From assembly GCA_045628865.1 (NCBI GenBank), contig JAZQQB010000025.1, forward strand, positions 1 through 16,032: a stretch of 16,032 nucleotides of DNA, in the 5' to 3' direction. A program made the translations under genes and the position numbers. Below, one piece after another: positions 14,559 through 16,032 of the stretch; position 1 is the stretch's first letter; every line of letters starts with the position of its first letter. A model generated the notes under the pieces. The model did no database searches. It saw only the letters and a list, made by a program, of their open reading frames with translations, and had not been told where the DNA came from. The stretch comes from JAZQQB01 sp045628865. GTDB taxonomy: Bacteria; Bacillota; Clostridia; Lachnospirales; Lachnospiraceae.

Positions 14559-15047
14559 ATGGAAGAAAAGAAGAATATTTTAACCTATGAAGGATTAAAA
14601 AAGTACGAAGATGAATTACAAGATCTGAAAGTTAACAAACGTCAGGAAGTTGCTCAGAAGATCAAGGAAGCCAGAGAACAGGGTGACTTATCAGAAAATG
14701 CTGAGTATGATGCAGCGAAAGATGAGCAGCGTGATATTGAAGCAAGAATTGAAGAATTAGAGAAAATCTTAAAGAACGCAGAAGTTGTTGATGAAGATGA
14801 AGTAGATTTAGAGAAGATCAACATCGGATGTCTTGTAAAGATTTTTGATATGGAATTTGAAGAAGAATTAGAATATAAAATTGTTGGTTCTACAGAAGCT
14901 AACAGCTTGAAAGGTAAGATTTCTAACGAATCACCAGTTGGTAAAGCATTGATTGGTTCCAAGGTTGGCGATGTTGTAACTGTTGAAACTCAGGTTGGCG
15001 AAGTGAAATATCGTGTATTAGGAATCCAGCGTTCAAGTGCTAACTAA
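14559..15047 (+). CDS. greA: Transcription elongation factor GreA
   Basis: Binds the RNA polymerase secondary channel and stimulates cleavage of backtracked RNA so that elongation resumes. The 162-residue product has the standard two-domain form: an N-terminal antiparallel coiled coil (about 8-80) with acidic tip GDLSENAEYDAAKDEQ (42-57), where Asp43 and Glu46 position the catalytic metal, and a C-terminal FKBP-like domain with SPVGKALIG (134-142) and GDVV (146-149). GGAG (14547-14550) is eight bases before the ATG. It has its own consensus promoter, fitting high constitutive expression. The greA-lysS pairing is common in Firmicutes. Confidence 0.96.
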   Translation: MEEKKNILTYEGLKKYEDELQDLKVNKRQEVAQKIKEAREQGDLSENAEYDAAKDEQRDIEARIEELEKILKNAEVVDEDEVDLEKINIGCLVKIFDMEFEEELEYKIVGSTEANSLKGKISNESPVGKALIGSKVGDVVTVETQVGEVKYRVLGIQRSSAN

Positions 15048-15071
15048 GACTGATTATAGTGAAAAATAAGG

Positions 15072-15101
15072 GCATGGGGCTTCAGAAATGAGGCTTCATG
15101 C
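15072..15101 (+). terminator. GAAA-loop hairpin in the greA-lysS gap
   Basis: GCATGGGGCTTCA (15072-15084) pairs with TGAGGCTTCATGC (15089-15101) around GAAA. The 13-position stem has three G-U wobbles and closes with a GNRA tetraloop, so it is an RNA-level structure. Only a broken T stretch (ATTTGTTAT) follows, so terminator function is uncertain. It could be a partial terminator, a 3' stabiliser of greA mRNA, or a lysS leader element. Confidence 0.5.
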
Positions 15102-15192
15102 ATTTGTTATGTGTAACCGTTCATAAGCATGCGGGAAGCATATGGTTTAAGATTTTTTTGAAAAACTTATATGAGGAATAGATCAATCCGGG

Positions 15193-15216
15193 TTTCGCGA
15201 GGCGAAATGGAGATTA
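15193..15216 (+). promoter_or_regulatory. Second copy of the hairpin plus Shine-Dalgarno cassette, before lysS
   Basis: TTTCGC (15193-15198), GAG and GCGAAA (15202-15207) form a perfect six-pair hairpin followed by TGGAGATTA. GCGAAATGGAGATTA (15202-15216) is identical to 1699-1713 before dnaE, and weaker similarity (ATC...CGG) extends about ten bases upstream in both. Unlike at dnaE, its GGAG is 44 bases from the lysS start, which uses a nearer AAAGGAG (15241-15247) instead. Confidence 0.6.
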
Positions 15217-15256
15217 GAGATTAGTATGAAAGAGTGTTGTAAAGGAGTTTTGAAAA

Positions 15257-16032
15257 GTGGCAGAGAATAATAACCAGAATAAACCAGCACAGGAACAGGA
15301 TATCAACCAGTTATTAAAGGTTCGTCGTGAGAAATTAGCTACCTTACAGGAAGCTGGCAAGGATCCTTTCCAGATTACAAAGTATGACCAGACTCATCAC
15401 ACAGATGAAGCGAAAGCTTTATATGAAGAATTAGAAGCAAAGTTACTTGCAGGAAGAGTAGCTCCTAATGTAGATGGTTTGGAAGAGCAGGAAGCAAGAC
15501 AGAAATTAAAGGAAGATTACAACGAAAGAAGAGCTATCATGGATGCAAATCCAATCCATGTTTCTATCGCTGGACGTATGATGTTTAAGCGTGTAATGGG
15601 TAAAGCCTCTTTCTGTAACATAAAGGATTTGAAGGGTAACATTCAGGCTTACGTTTCAAAGGACTCTATTGGTGAAGAACCATATGCTGATTTCAAGAAA
15701 TCAGATATCGGTGATATTTATGGTGTTAAGGGATTTGTATTTAGAACTATGACAGGTGAAATTTCTATCCATGCAGAAGAAATGATCCTTTTAACAAAGA
15801 GTTTACAGATTTTACCAGAGAAGTTCCATGGATTAACAGATACAGATACCCGTTATCGTCAGAGATACGTAGATCTTATTATGAATGCTGAAAGCAAGGA
15901 TACATTTGTAAAGCGCTCAAAGATCTTAGCTGCGATCCGTAGTTTCCTGGCAGATCAGGATTTCATGGAAGTAGAGACACCAATGCTTGTAGCTAATCCA
16001 GGTGGAGCTGCAGCCAGACCATTTGAGACACA
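15257..16032 (+). CDS. lysS: Lysyl-tRNA synthetase, class II (5' part)
   Basis: Charges tRNA-Lys with lysine. The first 258 residues are in the window; the gene continues past the edge, as a full protein is near 500. The start is a GTG at 15257, with AAAGGAG (15241-15247) nine bases upstream, reading MAENNNQNKPAQEQDINQLL. After an N-terminal helix (LLKVRREKLATLQEAG), the anticodon-binding OB-fold spans about 95-185 (VSIAGRMMFKRVMGKASF...GVKGFVFRT). The class II-type sequence continues with FHGLTDTDTRYRQRYVDL and motif 1, ending FMEVETPMLV, followed by ANPGGAAARPF. No T-box sequence is visible in the 209-base leader. The reading frame has no defect in the visible part. Confidence 0.95.
   Translation, partial: MAENNNQNKPAQEQDINQLLKVRREKLATLQEAGKDPFQITKYDQTHHTDEAKALYEELEAKLLAGRVAPNVDGLEEQEARQKLKEDYNERRAIMDANPIHVSIAGRMMFKRVMGKASFCNIKDLKGNIQAYVSKDSIGEEPYADFKKSDIGDIYGVKGFVFRTMTGEISIHAEEMILLTKSLQILPEKFHGLTDTDTRYRQRYVDLIMNAESKDTFVKRSKILAAIRSFLADQDFMEVETPMLVANPGGAAARPFET

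Noticed and set aside
14631..14640. GTTAAC-like half of a BirA operator
   Set aside because: It occurs inside greA, has no inverted partner at the right spacing, and is not near a biotin gene.
15048..15256. T-box riboswitch before lysS
   Set aside because: No AGGGTGG-type T-box sequence and no following terminator were found.

Overview
The window reads as chromosomal housekeeping DNA from an anaerobic, low-GC Firmicute, most likely a clostridium of the Lachnospiraceae. The evidence is AT-rich third positions, strong AGGAGG-type ribosome binding sites, consensus SigA-type promoters, a type III pantothenate kinase, and a coaX-dusB-greA-lysS order resembling the coaX...dusB-lysS neighbourhood of other Firmicutes. 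A small 123-residue protein between birA and coaX also looks like a family I associate with Lachnospiraceae. All supported genes lie on the + strand. There is no tRNA, rRNA, CRISPR array, transposase or phage gene, and no sign of recent transfer.

Layout. Bases 1-48 are the tail of an unidentified gene, followed by a terminator (71-101) and a repeat-rich leader. Then come metK (314-1495) with a palindromic terminator, dnaE (1716-5165), a 264-base gap with a long dyad, and pfkA (5430-6404) with a terminator and a cluster of hairpins. Next are a TrmH/SpoU-type rRNA methyltransferase (6597-7373), proC (7478-8272), and a secreted SH3b-SH3b-SleB-like wall hydrolase (8376-9467) with its own promoter and terminator. 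A membrane NfeD-like protein (9703-10257), also with a good promoter, leads into a tight row: argF, birA, the small conserved protein, coaX and dusB, with gaps of 12-40 bases. A perfect-consensus promoter then drives greA, and lysS begins at 15257 and runs off the end.

Functionally the genes cover S-adenosylmethionine synthesis, replication, glycolysis, rRNA and tRNA modification, proline and arginine synthesis, biotin attachment, coenzyme A synthesis, transcript cleavage and lysyl-tRNA charging. The argF-dusB row is probably one operon. birA and coaX both serve acyl-group metabolism (biotinylated carboxylases and CoA), but a shared purpose is inference.

I found no convincing new multi-gene system. 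The unexplained material is between genes: (1) a hairpin-plus-Shine-Dalgarno cassette shared by the dnaE and lysS leaders, whose stem recurs before the TrmH gene; (2) a near-identical 33-base direct repeat with GAA-loop mini-hairpins before metK; (3) a chain of hairpins between pfkA and the methyltransferase; (4) a roughly 110-base dyad before pfkA; and (5) an Asn-to-Leu change in the near-universal TIDND motif of phosphofructokinase.
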